DNA from: CALBPI01 sp039821605
GTDB taxonomy: Bacteria > Pseudomonadota > Gammaproteobacteria > Steroidobacterales > Woeseiaceae
Direction of reading: 5' to 3'
Length of the DNA stretch: 64,000 nt
Assembly: GCA_039821605.1 (NCBI GenBank)
Contig: JBCBNV010000003.1
Span: forward strand, 496,001 to 560,000
Below are positions 53,220 to 61,758 of the stretch, piece by piece. The translations under genes were made by a program, and so were the position numbers. A model generated the notes under the pieces. It worked only from the letters and a program-made list of their open reading frames with translations. It was not told the origin of the DNA and searched no databases. Each line of letters begins with the position of its first letter. The stretch's first letter is position 1.

Positions 53220-53609
53220 CTAGAGCAATACCGCCACAAGCATCACGGCCGTGGCAATGAAGCCAATGCCCCACACCAACGACCGCAGGGCGTACACCCC
53301 GGACACGTAGGCCGGCACGTAGAGCACGCGTGCGATGAGATACAGCCACGCACAGCGTTCCGTGGTCACACTGCTCGCATCGCCGAGCACGACAACCACA
53401 ACCGCGATCGTGAACAGGATGAGCCCTTCGAAGTGATTGTCCATGGCGCGCTTGAGTCGGCCCGCAACGCCTGTCGGCTCCTTGCGCTCGTCGCGGGGCC
53501 CGCCCGTGTACTTCGTGCCGAGCTGCACGTTCACGGGTACGGCCATGATCAGAAACTGCACCACCTGCAGCAGCGCTGCATACCCAAGTACCTGTAGCTC
53601 AATAGCCAT
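53220..53609 (-). CDS. MAPEG family membrane protein
   Basis: 129 residues with four hydrophobic helices: LQVLGYAALLQVVQFLIM, EGLILFTIAVVVVVLGD, AWLYLIARVLYVPAYVSG and VWGIGFIATAVMLVAVLL. The loop GTKYTGGPRDE followed by RAMDNHFEG and ARVLYVPAYVSG is the MAPEG pattern (R..N..E..... ..R..Y...Y). ATG 53609 fits the family start; an in-frame start at 53666 would add non-family residues. Eukaryotic members transfer glutathione; the bacterial role is unknown. Confidence 0.85.
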   Translation of the reverse strand: MAIELQVLGYAALLQVVQFLIMAVPVNVQLGTKYTGGPRDERKEPTGVAGRLKRAMDNHFEGLILFTIAVVVVVLGDASSVTTERCAWLYLIARVLYVPAYVSGVYALRSLVWGIGFIATAVMLVAVLL

Positions 53610-53706
53610 GTCATCTCTTCCGCATTCGAGTGTCAGCCCGCACCATAGCTGAAACCCGCTCGTCATGCGGTTCCGAAGTATCCTCGCGCCCGGGCTTTAC
53701 GGCCGC

Positions 53707-53737
53707 AAAAAAAAAGGCCCGGCCAAACGGCCGGGCC
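53707..53737 (-). terminator. Rho-independent terminator of the TonB-dependent receptor gene
   Basis: Read on the minus strand, the arms GGCCCGGCC (53729-53737, in reverse) and GGCCGGGCC (53716-53724) enclose a 4-base loop and are followed by nine T (A run 53707-53715 on the plus strand). It lies about 40 bases after the receptor stop codon. Confidence 0.92.
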
Positions 53738-53776
53738 AATAATGGCATTGCTTTAGAGCAACACCCTGCTAACGCA

Positions 53777-56700
53777 TCACTCGCCACCACCAAAGCGGTA
53801 GGTACCGCGAAGGGTGTAGAAGCGACCGACATTGTCGTAGATACCTGAGGCACCACCATTGCCAAACAGCGGCGTGGGCGGATCCTCGTCAGTGACGTTA
53901 TCCATCAGCAGGCTGAGCTCGAGACCAAAGTCGAACTGGTACGTCGCACCCAGATCCACGTAGAGCACATCATCCACAATGGGAATGCTCGACACGTCGG
54001 GGTTCGGGTCGTTGTTCGTATCCGAGCCGAGCAGCAGCTCCTGCTCTTCACGGTACATCTCATCGATCCAACGCAGCTGCAGGAACGCCGACCAGTTGTC
54101 GAAGTTCAGCTGACCGCGGTAGTTGAGCTGCAGACGCGGGTCGCCCAGCTCGCCTTCGATGTCGTCCACGTCGTCATCCGAGTCCAGCAGGAAACGACGG
54201 CGGTCCAGGTAGGAACCCACCAGGCGGTTCTGCAGCGTCGCGAAGCCGACGTTGACCGTGTAATCCAGCTCCATGTCCACGCCGTTGGTTTCCAACGTGT
54301 TCAGGTTGAGCGGGAAGCGGTTGACCAACGTGATGTTGCCGACGTTATCGCGTGTTACGAGACCGCAGAACTGGTTGTTGATACCACCCGGATCATCCAC
54401 ACAGCGATCGAGGATTGCCTGCGTACCCGTGAGGGCAATGGCGTCCGAAATCTCGATGTCGTAGAAATCGACCGCAATGCGCAGGCCGTCCACGAAGCTT
54501 GGTGTGTAGACAAAGCCCCAGGTCAGCGTGTCGGCTTCTTCCTCGCCGATCTGCTCGTTACCGCCCTGCAGCAACTGGACACTTTCCTCGTCAAGCGAGT
54601 CAAAGTTCAAAGGATCGGCAATGCCCAGCGCCTGACAGTTGGCGATGCGGACCGCTTGTCCGTTGCGACCTTCATCGATGTTCTGCATGTCACAGGGGTC
54701 ATCGATATTGGCAAAGCTCTCGCCGGCCGGTGCAAACAGATCGTCGATGGTCGGTGCGCGAAGCGCCCGGCCCGTGCTTACGCGAACACGCAGATCTTCG
54801 ATCGGCCGCCAGTTCAGGCGGGCTTCCCACGTCGTGGCGTTGCCAATCGTCGAGTAGTCCGAGAACCGAACCGCACCTTCGAGTGACAGGTCCTGGGCAA
54901 ACGGTGCGTCGCGCAGCAGCGGCACACCCACTTCGCCAAAGAACTCTGTGACATCGAATTCACCGTTCGTATCGGCCAACGCGTTGAAGAACGTCGGCAC
55001 GGTCTGCGAGAAGGTATCGCCGTTCGTGTTGCTCTGCTCTTCGCGGTACTCGAAGCCGGCTACGGCAGCGATCGGACCCGCCCAGCCGTCAAGAAGCTCG
55101 GGATTCGACAGCGATGCCGCGAACTGCGTCTGCTGCACTTCCGACGTCGAGAGTGCCGTGGTGTTCACGAAGTCACGTGCTTCCTGCGACATCTGGTTGA
55201 AGCCGACGACGTTGATCGGCACACAGCCGACGTAGCCGAGCTCCGAGAACCCGCTGTCGGTACCCTGCGCTTCCTGCAATGTCGAGCGGCACACGATGTC
55301 ACCGGCCTGCGCTTGCGGGTTGAGACCCGAATCGCGCAGATCAGTGGCGCCCTGTGCGTCGATGAACACGGCATCCTGTGCGGCAGCCCAACGCTCGTCG
55401 ATACGGTTGTTGAGGTTCACACGCTCAATCGCCGTACGCCCGTAGTTGGCAAACACGTCGTAGTTGAAGTTGCTTGTACCGATGGCGCCACGGAAGCCCG
55501 TGACGATGCGGAAGGTTTCGCGCGTGTTCTCTTCCTGGCGCAGACCCAGGTCAACGTTGAATCGACGCAAATCTGTCGACGTGACGCCCGCGGCATCCAT
55601 CGCTGCCCCCAGCGACGGTGTCACGAAGGCGTTGTCACGCTGGATGATGACCGGCGCGCCAAAGTCGAAGCTGGGCTGACCCTGCTGGTTACCCTGAACA
55701 TTCGAGTACTTCGTCTCAAGGAACCACTCGACACCGTAGTCCAGGTCGTAGGTGAAGTTGGCATCGAGCGTGTAGCGCTGGAAGCCGGCCTGCAACGTCT
55801 GGAAGCTGTCGAGATCGAGGAATGGGCAGTTGGCGCCGCCACACTCGAGGCCGTCGAGGAACTCGAACGAGCTTTGATCGAGCGGCACGAACGTCCCGTC
55901 GTCGGCGAGCTGGCCGTTGAGGCCCAGCGACGTGCCCGCGTTCGAGATGGCCCAGAAACCCTGGTTCGGTACAAAGATGTTGTCGGGGATACCATCATCG
56001 ATTTGGAAGCCATTGGCGTCCGTCGTATCGCCGTCAAGCGGGTTGGCGACCTCACCAATCGACGAGAGGAACGCGCCGCCGCGTTCGCCAGCCGTGAGCA
56101 GGTCCTGCTCGGCATATCCCAGTGAGACAATGGCGTTTCCTCGACCTTCAGAGAAGTTCTGGCCGAATGTCAGTGACACGTCGGAACGACCGAAGCCCGA
56201 GTCACCTGCGTCACCGATCGAGCCGCGCAGCGCGACACCCTCAAAGTCGTCCTTGAGGATGAAGTTGACGACACCCGCCACTGCATCGGCGCCGTAAACA
56301 GCCGAGTTCGCGCCGGTGATGATCTCAACGCGTTCGATCATGTCCGTCGGAATGCTGTTGACGTCGACGGTTTGCGCACCGTCACTGGCTGACACGTGGC
56401 GACGACCGTTGACGAGCACCAACGTGCGCGCCGTGCCCAGACCGCGCAGGTCGAGCTGCCCGATACCGGCGGTGCCGATGAAGCGCGCCGAGTTATTCAA
56501 GCCAAACGTCGTGCGCAGCTGCGGCAGTTCGTTGAGCAAATCACCAATCGCCGGTGAAGCGTTTATGGCGAGGTCGTCGGCACTGATGACGGTGACGGGG
56601 GACGGTGTGTCGAAGCCCGAACGTTCGAGACGCGAGCCGGTTACCGTGATCTCGTCGAGCACGATCTCCCCGGAATCCTCGTCGTCACTGGTTTGGGCCC

Positions 56701-56797
56701 ACGCACCTTGCGACGTGGCAAGCAGTCCCAACACGAAAGGCGCCGCAACCCAGGTTCTCACCCGTGTTGACTGGCGCCGTAGATCTCCTGATCTCAT
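53777..56797 (-). CDS. TonB-dependent outer-membrane receptor
   Basis: 1006 residues from ATG 56797, which has GGGAG at 56804-56808; a start 9 codons upstream (56824) lacks it. Signal peptide ends GAWAQT (about residue 35). The plug starts at EIVLDEITVTGSRLERSGFD and includes VTVISADDLAIN, LDLRGLGTARTLVLVNGRRHV, VDVNSIPTDMIERVEIITGANSAVYG (read as IERVEIITGANSAVYG) and AVAGVVNFILKDDFEG. The barrel follows with the usual Asp/Asn-rich loops, and ends YTLRGTYRFGGGE, so three residues follow the last aromatic. This subgroup (no siderophore marks) takes up peptides, sugars or aromatics; ligand unknown. Divergent from an AraC-family regulator gene that may control it. Confidence 0.93.
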   Translation of the reverse strand: MRSGDLRRQSTRVRTWVAAPFVLGLLATSQGAWAQTSDDEDSGEIVLDEITVTGSRLERSGFDTPSPVTVISADDLAINASPAIGDLLNELPQLRTTFGLNNSARFIGTAGIGQLDLRGLGTARTLVLVNGRRHVSASDGAQTVDVNSIPTDMIERVEIITGANSAVYGADAVAGVVNFILKDDFEGVALRGSIGDAGDSGFGRSDVSLTFGQNFSEGRGNAIVSLGYAEQDLLTAGERGGAFLSSIGEVANPLDGDTTDANGFQIDDGIPDNIFVPNQGFWAISNAGTSLGLNGQLADDGTFVPLDQSSFEFLDGLECGGANCPFLDLDSFQTLQAGFQRYTLDANFTYDLDYGVEWFLETKYSNVQGNQQGQPSFDFGAPVIIQRDNAFVTPSLGAAMDAAGVTSTDLRRFNVDLGLRQEENTRETFRIVTGFRGAIGTSNFNYDVFANYGRTAIERVNLNNRIDERWAAAQDAVFIDAQGATDLRDSGLNPQAQAGDIVCRSTLQEAQGTDSGFSELGYVGCVPINVVGFNQMSQEARDFVNTTALSTSEVQQTQFAASLSNPELLDGWAGPIAAVAGFEYREEQSNTNGDTFSQTVPTFFNALADTNGEFDVTEFFGEVGVPLLRDAPFAQDLSLEGAVRFSDYSTIGNATTWEARLNWRPIEDLRVRVSTGRALRAPTIDDLFAPAGESFANIDDPCDMQNIDEGRNGQAVRIANCQALGIADPLNFDSLDEESVQLLQGGNEQIGEEEADTLTWGFVYTPSFVDGLRIAVDFYDIEISDAIALTGTQAILDRCVDDPGGINNQFCGLVTRDNVGNITLVNRFPLNLNTLETNGVDMELDYTVNVGFATLQNRLVGSYLDRRRFLLDSDDDVDDIEGELGDPRLQLNYRGQLNFDNWSAFLQLRWIDEMYREEQELLLGSDTNNDPNPDVSSIPIVDDVLYVDLGATYQFDFGLELSLLMDNVTDEDPPTPLFGNGGASGIYDNVGRFYTLRGTYRFGGGE

Positions 56798-57189
56798 CTG
56801 ATTCTCCCAGCTGGTTATAGCCATGCCGGCCCGTTTGGCCGGTTACACGCAGCGAACTCGCTGCTTCCTTGCACTGCCCCCTCGAACGTGTCGGAGCATC
56901 TGGGCTCCGATTCAGAATCTCATTTCTGTTGTTTTTTAGTTACAAACAACGTCTATATGTGGTGTTTTTGTCGCCTCTTTAGACCTTGTGAGTTCAATGT
57001 TTCACGAGAGTTCCGTGAATTTGTGATGTTTTTTAGCGACAGAAATGTCTCCCAATTAGGTCAAATCAACAATTTGGCGAGCCGGGCGCGCTCGACCTGT
57101 GTTCACTTAGCGACGAACTTTCAATCGCTTAGGCGCAGCACAGCCGGTTTTGCGTGATGAAATGCACCGGCGCGAATAAAATTGTGGGT
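56798..57189. promoter_or_regulatory. AT-rich divergent control region with two inverted repeats
   Basis: This 392-base gap separates the TonB-dependent receptor from the AraC-family gene and is visibly richer in A/T than its surroundings. Two perfect inverted repeats can be read: GTTGTTT/AAACAAC (56928-56934 and 56944-56950, 9-base spacer) and TTCACG/CGTGAA (57001-57006 and 57014-57019, 7-base spacer). Either could be an operator for the adjacent regulator. No gene or RNA element was recognised in it. Confidence 0.5.
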
Positions 57190-58203
57190 ATGGGGCTGAT
57201 CTCGTCTTTGTTCGTGCACAAAGTCGTTGGCGTTGCGATGGCATCGACGCCACACGACGACCGACGTCGGCGCGCGCTGTTCGAGGCCGTCGCGGTCGAC
57301 CCGGATGCACCACTGGATCCTCGACTCATGGTTGAGGACTCGGCCTACTACGCCTTGTGCGAACGCGTGGTCCGCGAGGACCCGCACGGCGCTTCCGTGA
57401 CGTTGCGCATCGGCGGGTCGATGCGCTGCGACGACTACGGCGCCTTCGGACTGGCCTGGAAGACCGCCGTCGACCTGCGCAGCTCCTATCAACGCGCCGA
57501 ACGCTACGGCGTCGTGCTCACCAGCGTTTCCCGGTATGCACTCGTCACAGAGGACGGCCGGCACTACATGGAATTGCGACGCGACGGTGAGCGCCGACTC
57601 GGCATGCGCCTCTCCAACGAGCAGACGCTTGCCGCGATCACGCAAATCAGTCGCGAAGTCAGCGGACCCGAGTTTTCTCCGGATGCCTTGCATTTCAAAC
57701 ATCCGCCACCGAGCGACACCTCAGCGCATGAAGACTGGTTTGGTTGCCCCGTTCACTTCAACGCGCCGCGCGACGCGCTTGAGGTCTCGGAGACGGCACT
57801 CGCGACGCTCAATCGACTAGGGGATGCCAGCGTGTCGGACTTTTTCGAGGCTCATCTGAAGAAGACGCTGGGCGACCTTATTGACGACAGTGCATTGGCC
57901 AAGCGGGTCCGCATCGAGGTGTCGCAGGCATTGAGCGACGGCGTGCCAACGCTCTCTGATGTCGCGGGCGGGCTCGGCATGAGCGCACGGACGTTGCAGC
58001 GGCGCCTTGCCGAGCAAGGCCATGCTTACCAGGACCTCGTGGATGCCGCGCGCCGCGAACTGTCCGAGCGGCTCCTGCGCGACACGGACTACGCGCTCGC
58101 AGAGATCGCCTTCCTCACGGGCTTTTCGGAACAGAGCGCGTTTACGCGAGCCTTCAAGCGCTGGGGCGGACAAACGCCGCGTTCGTTTCGACTCAAGGCC
58201 TGA
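57190..58203 (+). CDS. AraC-family transcriptional regulator (arabinose-binding-like N-terminal domain)
   Basis: 337 residues from ATG 57190. The N-terminal half (FVHKVVGVAM, FEAVAVDPDAPLDPRLMVED, SMRCDDYGAFGLAWKTAVDLR) is the PF12625-type domain found in AraC regulators of lipid and alkane genes. The DNA-binding part is at about 230-335: LSDVAGGLGMSARTLQRRLAEQG for the first helix-turn-helix, and LAEIAFLTGFSEQSAFTRAFKRW for the second, ending in the P.SFR motif. ATG 57238 and GTG/ATG at 57154/57157 are other possible starts; 57190 keeps the family segment SLFVHKVV. Divergent from the TonB receptor, which is the most likely target. Confidence 0.87.
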   Translation: MGLISSLFVHKVVGVAMASTPHDDRRRRALFEAVAVDPDAPLDPRLMVEDSAYYALCERVVREDPHGASVTLRIGGSMRCDDYGAFGLAWKTAVDLRSSYQRAERYGVVLTSVSRYALVTEDGRHYMELRRDGERRLGMRLSNEQTLAAITQISREVSGPEFSPDALHFKHPPPSDTSAHEDWFGCPVHFNAPRDALEVSETALATLNRLGDASVSDFFEAHLKKTLGDLIDDSALAKRVRIEVSQALSDGVPTLSDVAGGLGMSARTLQRRLAEQGHAYQDLVDAARRELSERLLRDTDYALAEIAFLTGFSEQSAFTRAFKRWGGQTPRSFRLKA

Positions 58204-58217
58204 GTCGCCGCCCCTAC

Positions 58218-58401
58218 GTCATTGCGAGGCCGCGTAGACAAACCTAGTCATTGCGAGGCCGCGTAGACATCCCTAGTCATTGCGAGGCCGCGTAGCGGCC
58301 GCGGCAATCTGGTTCAGGTCACGATGTCGGTGGGAGATTGCCGCGGCCGCTACGCGGCCTCGCAATGACGGGGTCTGGGCGCGCGGCCTCGCAATGACGT
58401 A
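58218..58401. repeat. Cluster of GTCATTGCGAGGC palindromic repeats
   Basis: Two direct partial copies of GTCATTGCGAGGCCGCGTAG with ACA (58218-58240, 58247-58269) are followed by a full 35-base unit (58276-58310) ending GCGGCAATCT, its exact inverted copy (58335-58369) and a partial inverted copy (58381-58401). The inverted pair, with a 24-base loop, would fold into one long hairpin. The same frame (GTCATTGCGAGGC ... GGCAATCT) occurs at 63942-63976 with a different middle. Repeats of this pattern are widely dispersed between genes in many bacteria. No gene fits the gap 58204-58519, and the hairpin may end the upstream transcript. Confidence 0.85.
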
Positions 58402-58519
58402 GAGCTGCAACGACTGGATTTGGCGTGCAGCGTCAAAACTCTGGCACGCAGCGTCAAGAGCGCCACGCACCATCTTGCGAACCTGAGCTTGCCCAAAGCA
58501 ATTCACAACTGAGCAAGCC

Positions 58520-59374
58520 ATGACAACCGACACGCACCCCTCAGACACCACAGGACTGACACTCGTCATCGGTGGCACCGGAAAGACCGGCCGCCGCGTC
58601 GTCGAGCGACTACAGGCGCGCGGCCTCCCCGTTCGCATCGGTTCGCGTTCGGCGGTGCCGGCTTTCGACTGGCACAACGAGGCCGGCTGGGACGCCGCCC
58701 TTGCGGATGTCGAGTCGATCTACATCACCTACACGCCCGACCTTGCGATCCCCGGCGCAACCGATGCCATTCGTGCACTGGTCACGCGCGCAAGACGTAG
58801 CGGCGTCAAGCGCGCGGTGATCCTCTCTGGACGCGGCGAAGCCGAAGCGCAAGCCTGTGAGCAGATCGTCATGGCGTCCGGCCTCGAATGGACGGTCGTC
58901 CGGGCAAGCTGGTTCAACCAGAACTTCTCCGAAGGCGCCTTCATCGAAATGGTCCACGCCGGCGAAATCGCATTGCCGGCAGGCGACGTAACCGAGCCGT
59001 TCGTCGACGCGAACGACATCGCCGATGTGGCGGTTGCGGCGTTGACCGAAACCGGCCACGACGGCGAGGTCTACGAAGTTACGGGGCCACGGCTCATGAC
59101 CTTCCAGGACATTGCCACCGAGCTCTCGCGCGCCACGGGCCGGGAGATTCGCTATACGAAGATTCCACACGACGCCTTCATCGACGGTGTCGCCGCATCG
59201 GGCGCGCCCAGGGACGTCGTCTGGATCATGGACTACCTGTTCACCACCGTTCTCGATGGCCACAACGCCTATCTGACCGATGGCGTCCAACGCGCGCTGG
59301 GCCGCGCCCCGCGCGACTTCGCCGACTACGCGCAAGCAGTGGCGGCGACGGGCGTCTGGGAGGTTGCGGCGTGA
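58520..59374 (+). CDS. NmrA-like NAD(P)-binding protein
   Basis: 284 residues, cytoplasmic. The nucleotide-binding motif GGTGKTGR is at about residues 18-25 (LVIGGTGKTGRRVVERLQA). Later VKRAVILSGRGEAE, WTVVRASWFNQNFSEG and EPFVDANDIADVAVAAL follow the NmrA/HSCARG pattern. It lacks the YxxxK pair of classical short-chain dehydrogenases, so it may be a redox sensor or an oxidoreductase acting on quinones. The following DUF1772 gene overlaps its stop (GTGA, 59371-59374), which implies coupled expression. Confidence 0.85.
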   Translation: MTTDTHPSDTTGLTLVIGGTGKTGRRVVERLQARGLPVRIGSRSAVPAFDWHNEAGWDAALADVESIYITYTPDLAIPGATDAIRALVTRARRSGVKRAVILSGRGEAEAQACEQIVMASGLEWTVVRASWFNQNFSEGAFIEMVHAGEIALPAGDVTEPFVDANDIADVAVAALTETGHDGEVYEVTGPRLMTFQDIATELSRATGREIRYTKIPHDAFIDGVAASGAPRDVVWIMDYLFTTVLDGHNAYLTDGVQRALGRAPRDFADYAQAVAATGVWEVAA

Positions 59375-59850
59375 GTGGCTGGGCACTCTACGGCTGCCTT
59401 GGGCTCGGGTTCGCGAGCGCCCTGGTCGCCGGCGTGTTTCAGTCCTTCTCGGACTTTGTCATGGCGGGTCTGGCAAGAGCCAGGCCCGCCGGGGGCATCG
59501 AGTCCATGCAGCAACTGAACCAGACCGTGATGCACTCGGTATTCCTGACGACGTTTCTGTTCCTCGTCCCCCTGACGACGGCGTTTGCCGTCTACAGCTT
59601 TGTCGCGCTGACAGGTCCGGCCCGACTGCTGATCATCGCGGCGGCGGCGCTCTACGTCACGAGCGTGTTCCTCGTGACGATGTTCGGCAATGTGCCCATG
59701 AACAACCGGCTCGCGGCATTGGCGCACGACAGTGACGCCGCTCGCGAATACTGGCAGCGCTACACGACGAACTGGACGCGTTGGAACCACATCAGGACAC
59801 TGGGCGCGGCAGCCACCGCAGCGTTGTATCTGCTCGCCATTACACAGTGA
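59371..59850 (+). CDS. DUF1772 (anthrone oxygenase-like) membrane protein
   Basis: 159 residues from GTG 59371, which overlaps the preceding stop. Four hydrophobic helices: LYGCLGLGFASALVAGVF, FLTTFLFLVPLTTAFAVY, LLIIAAAALYVTSVFLVTMF and a final IRTLGAAATAALYLLAI. The motif TMFGNVPMNNRLA and WTRWNHIRT (about 120-145) are the DUF1772 signature. The family includes anthrone oxygenases of polyketide paths, but most bacterial members are unassigned. Co-expressed with an NmrA-like protein, a common pairing. Confidence 0.85.
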   Translation: MSGWALYGCLGLGFASALVAGVFQSFSDFVMAGLARARPAGGIESMQQLNQTVMHSVFLTTFLFLVPLTTAFAVYSFVALTGPARLLIIAAAALYVTSVFLVTMFGNVPMNNRLAALAHDSDAAREYWQRYTTNWTRWNHIRTLGAAATAALYLLAITQ

Positions 59851-59958
59851 TGGTCATGCTGCGCTGCGCCAACCCAGCCGTGCGCTGCGTTGCGCGTGCT
59901 GCCCGCCCGCAAAGCTGGCATAGTCCCATGAAATAACGAAAAACAATCGAGGGGCGGT

Positions 59959-61731
59959 ATGGGATACAAGGCCTTCATCAGCTACAGCCATGCTGATGCG
60001 CAATGGGCGAACTGGATCCAGCGAGCGATCGAGCGCTACCGGGTGCCCGCCAAGCTCGTCGACAAGCACGGACTCACCGCCAACCGACTGGGCTCGGTCT
60101 TCCTCGACCGCGAGGAACTCTCGTCGTCGTCGAGTCTGAGCACCGTCATTCAATCAGCACTTGAGGACTCGGAAAACCTCATCCTCGTCTGCTCGCCTTC
60201 CGCGGCTGCTTCGAAGTGGGTCAACGAAGAGGTCAAGACCTTCAAGTCACTCGGCCGCGGTGATCGCATCTTCTGCCTTATCGTCGACGGCGACGACGGC
60301 ACCTACTTCCCGCCCGCACTTGTCGATGACGAGCCTCTGGGCGTCGACGTGCGACCCAACGCGGACGGCAAAGCCAATGCCAAGCTCAAGATGGTCGCGA
60401 GCTTGCTCGACGTTCCGTTTGCCAGTCTCAAGGACCGCGAGCAGCGTCGACGCACCCAACTGTTCGCTACCGCAACGGCGGCAGCCGTTGTCGTCTCGGG
60501 AATCATGACGGCGTTGGCCATCAATGCGGTCATCGCGGGTCGTGAAGCCGACCGAAGCCGGATCGTCGCGACCGAAGCGCTCGAGGACGCTGAGGCCGTC
60601 GCAGAATTCCTGGCAACGATGCTCGTGGAAATTGACCCCGAAGCCATGGGCGCGACCATCGTCGAAGGTGTTCAGGGCGGCGACGCCACGGTCTCGCTGC
60701 CGCCCGACTTCAACAGCACGGACCTCGCACGCCAATTGCTCGACGAACACGTGCTCGCGAAGGCAACGATGGCGGTCGAATCGCAATTCGCGGAGCGCCC
60801 GAGCATTGGCGGCAGACTGGGCGGCGCGCTTGGCGCCAGCTATCACGCAATCGGGCTCTACGAACAGGCCACCGCGCGCTACCAAACCGCCCTCGAGCTC
60901 AACAGGAGCGAGTTTGGCGAGGCAGATCCGCGCACGGTCTCCGCCGAATCCGGGCTGGGCATGAGCTTACTCTATGGGGGTCAACTCGACGCGTCTGTTG
61001 CCGCCTTTGAGAACGCCGCCCGGGTCGGCCGCGAATCGCTGGGCCCGCGCCACGATGAAACACTGTCGGCCATGAACGGGCTCGCAATGGCCTACACGGA
61101 CGTCGACCGTCTCGAGGAAGCGCGTGACCTGCTCGAGGAAACCAGCGAGTACATGCTCGAGCTGCGGGGTCGCGAAGACCCCTACACGATGGACGTGCGC
61201 GCCAACCTCGGTTGGACGCTGTATCAGCTCAAGGATTTTGAGCGCGCGGAACCCATCACACGGGACGTGTACGAGTTGCGTACACGCATTCTCGGCCCCG
61301 ACGCTTACGAGACCCTGTCGACGCTCAACAACCTCGCACTGATCTACGGCGCGACGGGCCGCTTCGAAGAAGCCGAAGCGGCGCACCGCCAGGAGTGGGA
61401 AACCAGTCAACGTGTCCTGGGCAAGGACCATCCGGAAGTTCTCATTTCCATGTTGAATCTCGGACGCGTCATGTCCCGGCAGGGCAAGAACGACGATGCG
61501 GACGGCCTGTTGACCGACGCGCTTGAGCGGGCAGATCGCGTCCTGCCGCCCGTGCACCCGCTGCTTGCGGCAATCACAACGGCGTGCGGGGAAGTCGCCA
61601 TGGCCAAAGGTGATCGCGAGAAGGCACTAGCGCTGCTGCTGCGCACACAGTCGATCTATGAGCAGATCTTCCCGCCCGGACATCCGCGCTTCGACCGGCT
61701 GCAGGAACTCCTGGCCGAGGCGCGAGGCTGA
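59959..61731 (+). CDS. TIR-TM-TPR protein (candidate NADase/signalling component of defence pair)
   Basis: 590 residues. The TIR domain is residues 1-150: KAFISYSHADAQWANWIQ, VFLDREELSSSSSL, LILVCSPSAAASKWVNEEV and FCLIVDGDD. The NADase glutamate of TIR domains lies four residues after the conserved Trp; here Trp 87 and Glu 91 fit, so catalysis is plausible. A TM helix at 169-193 follows, then a segment (EAVAEFLATMLVEIDPEAM) like that of TPR-bearing Ser/Thr kinases, and TPR units from about 285 to 585 (YHAIGLYEQATARYQTALEL, LNNLALIYGATGRFEEAEA). The TPR part is expected in the periplasm, TIR in the cytoplasm. GAGGGGCGG precedes ATG 59959. The SLOG gene starts 27 bases downstream. Confidence 0.88.
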   Translation: MGYKAFISYSHADAQWANWIQRAIERYRVPAKLVDKHGLTANRLGSVFLDREELSSSSSLSTVIQSALEDSENLILVCSPSAAASKWVNEEVKTFKSLGRGDRIFCLIVDGDDGTYFPPALVDDEPLGVDVRPNADGKANAKLKMVASLLDVPFASLKDREQRRRTQLFATATAAAVVVSGIMTALAINAVIAGREADRSRIVATEALEDAEAVAEFLATMLVEIDPEAMGATIVEGVQGGDATVSLPPDFNSTDLARQLLDEHVLAKATMAVESQFAERPSIGGRLGGALGASYHAIGLYEQATARYQTALELNRSEFGEADPRTVSAESGLGMSLLYGGQLDASVAAFENAARVGRESLGPRHDETLSAMNGLAMAYTDVDRLEEARDLLEETSEYMLELRGREDPYTMDVRANLGWTLYQLKDFERAEPITRDVYELRTRILGPDAYETLSTLNNLALIYGATGRFEEAEAAHRQEWETSQRVLGKDHPEVLISMLNLGRVMSRQGKNDDADGLLTDALERADRVLPPVHPLLAAITTACGEVAMAKGDREKALALLLRTQSIYEQIFPPGHPRFDRLQELLAEARG

Positions 61732-61758
61732 TCGTCCACATCAGCATTCATCGCGACG

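Noticed and set aside
58218..58401. CRISPR-like array from the repeated GTCATTGCGAGGC units
   Set aside because: Spacers are 6-24 bases and not unique in style, units are partly inverted, and there are no cas genes; this is a palindromic dispersed repeat.
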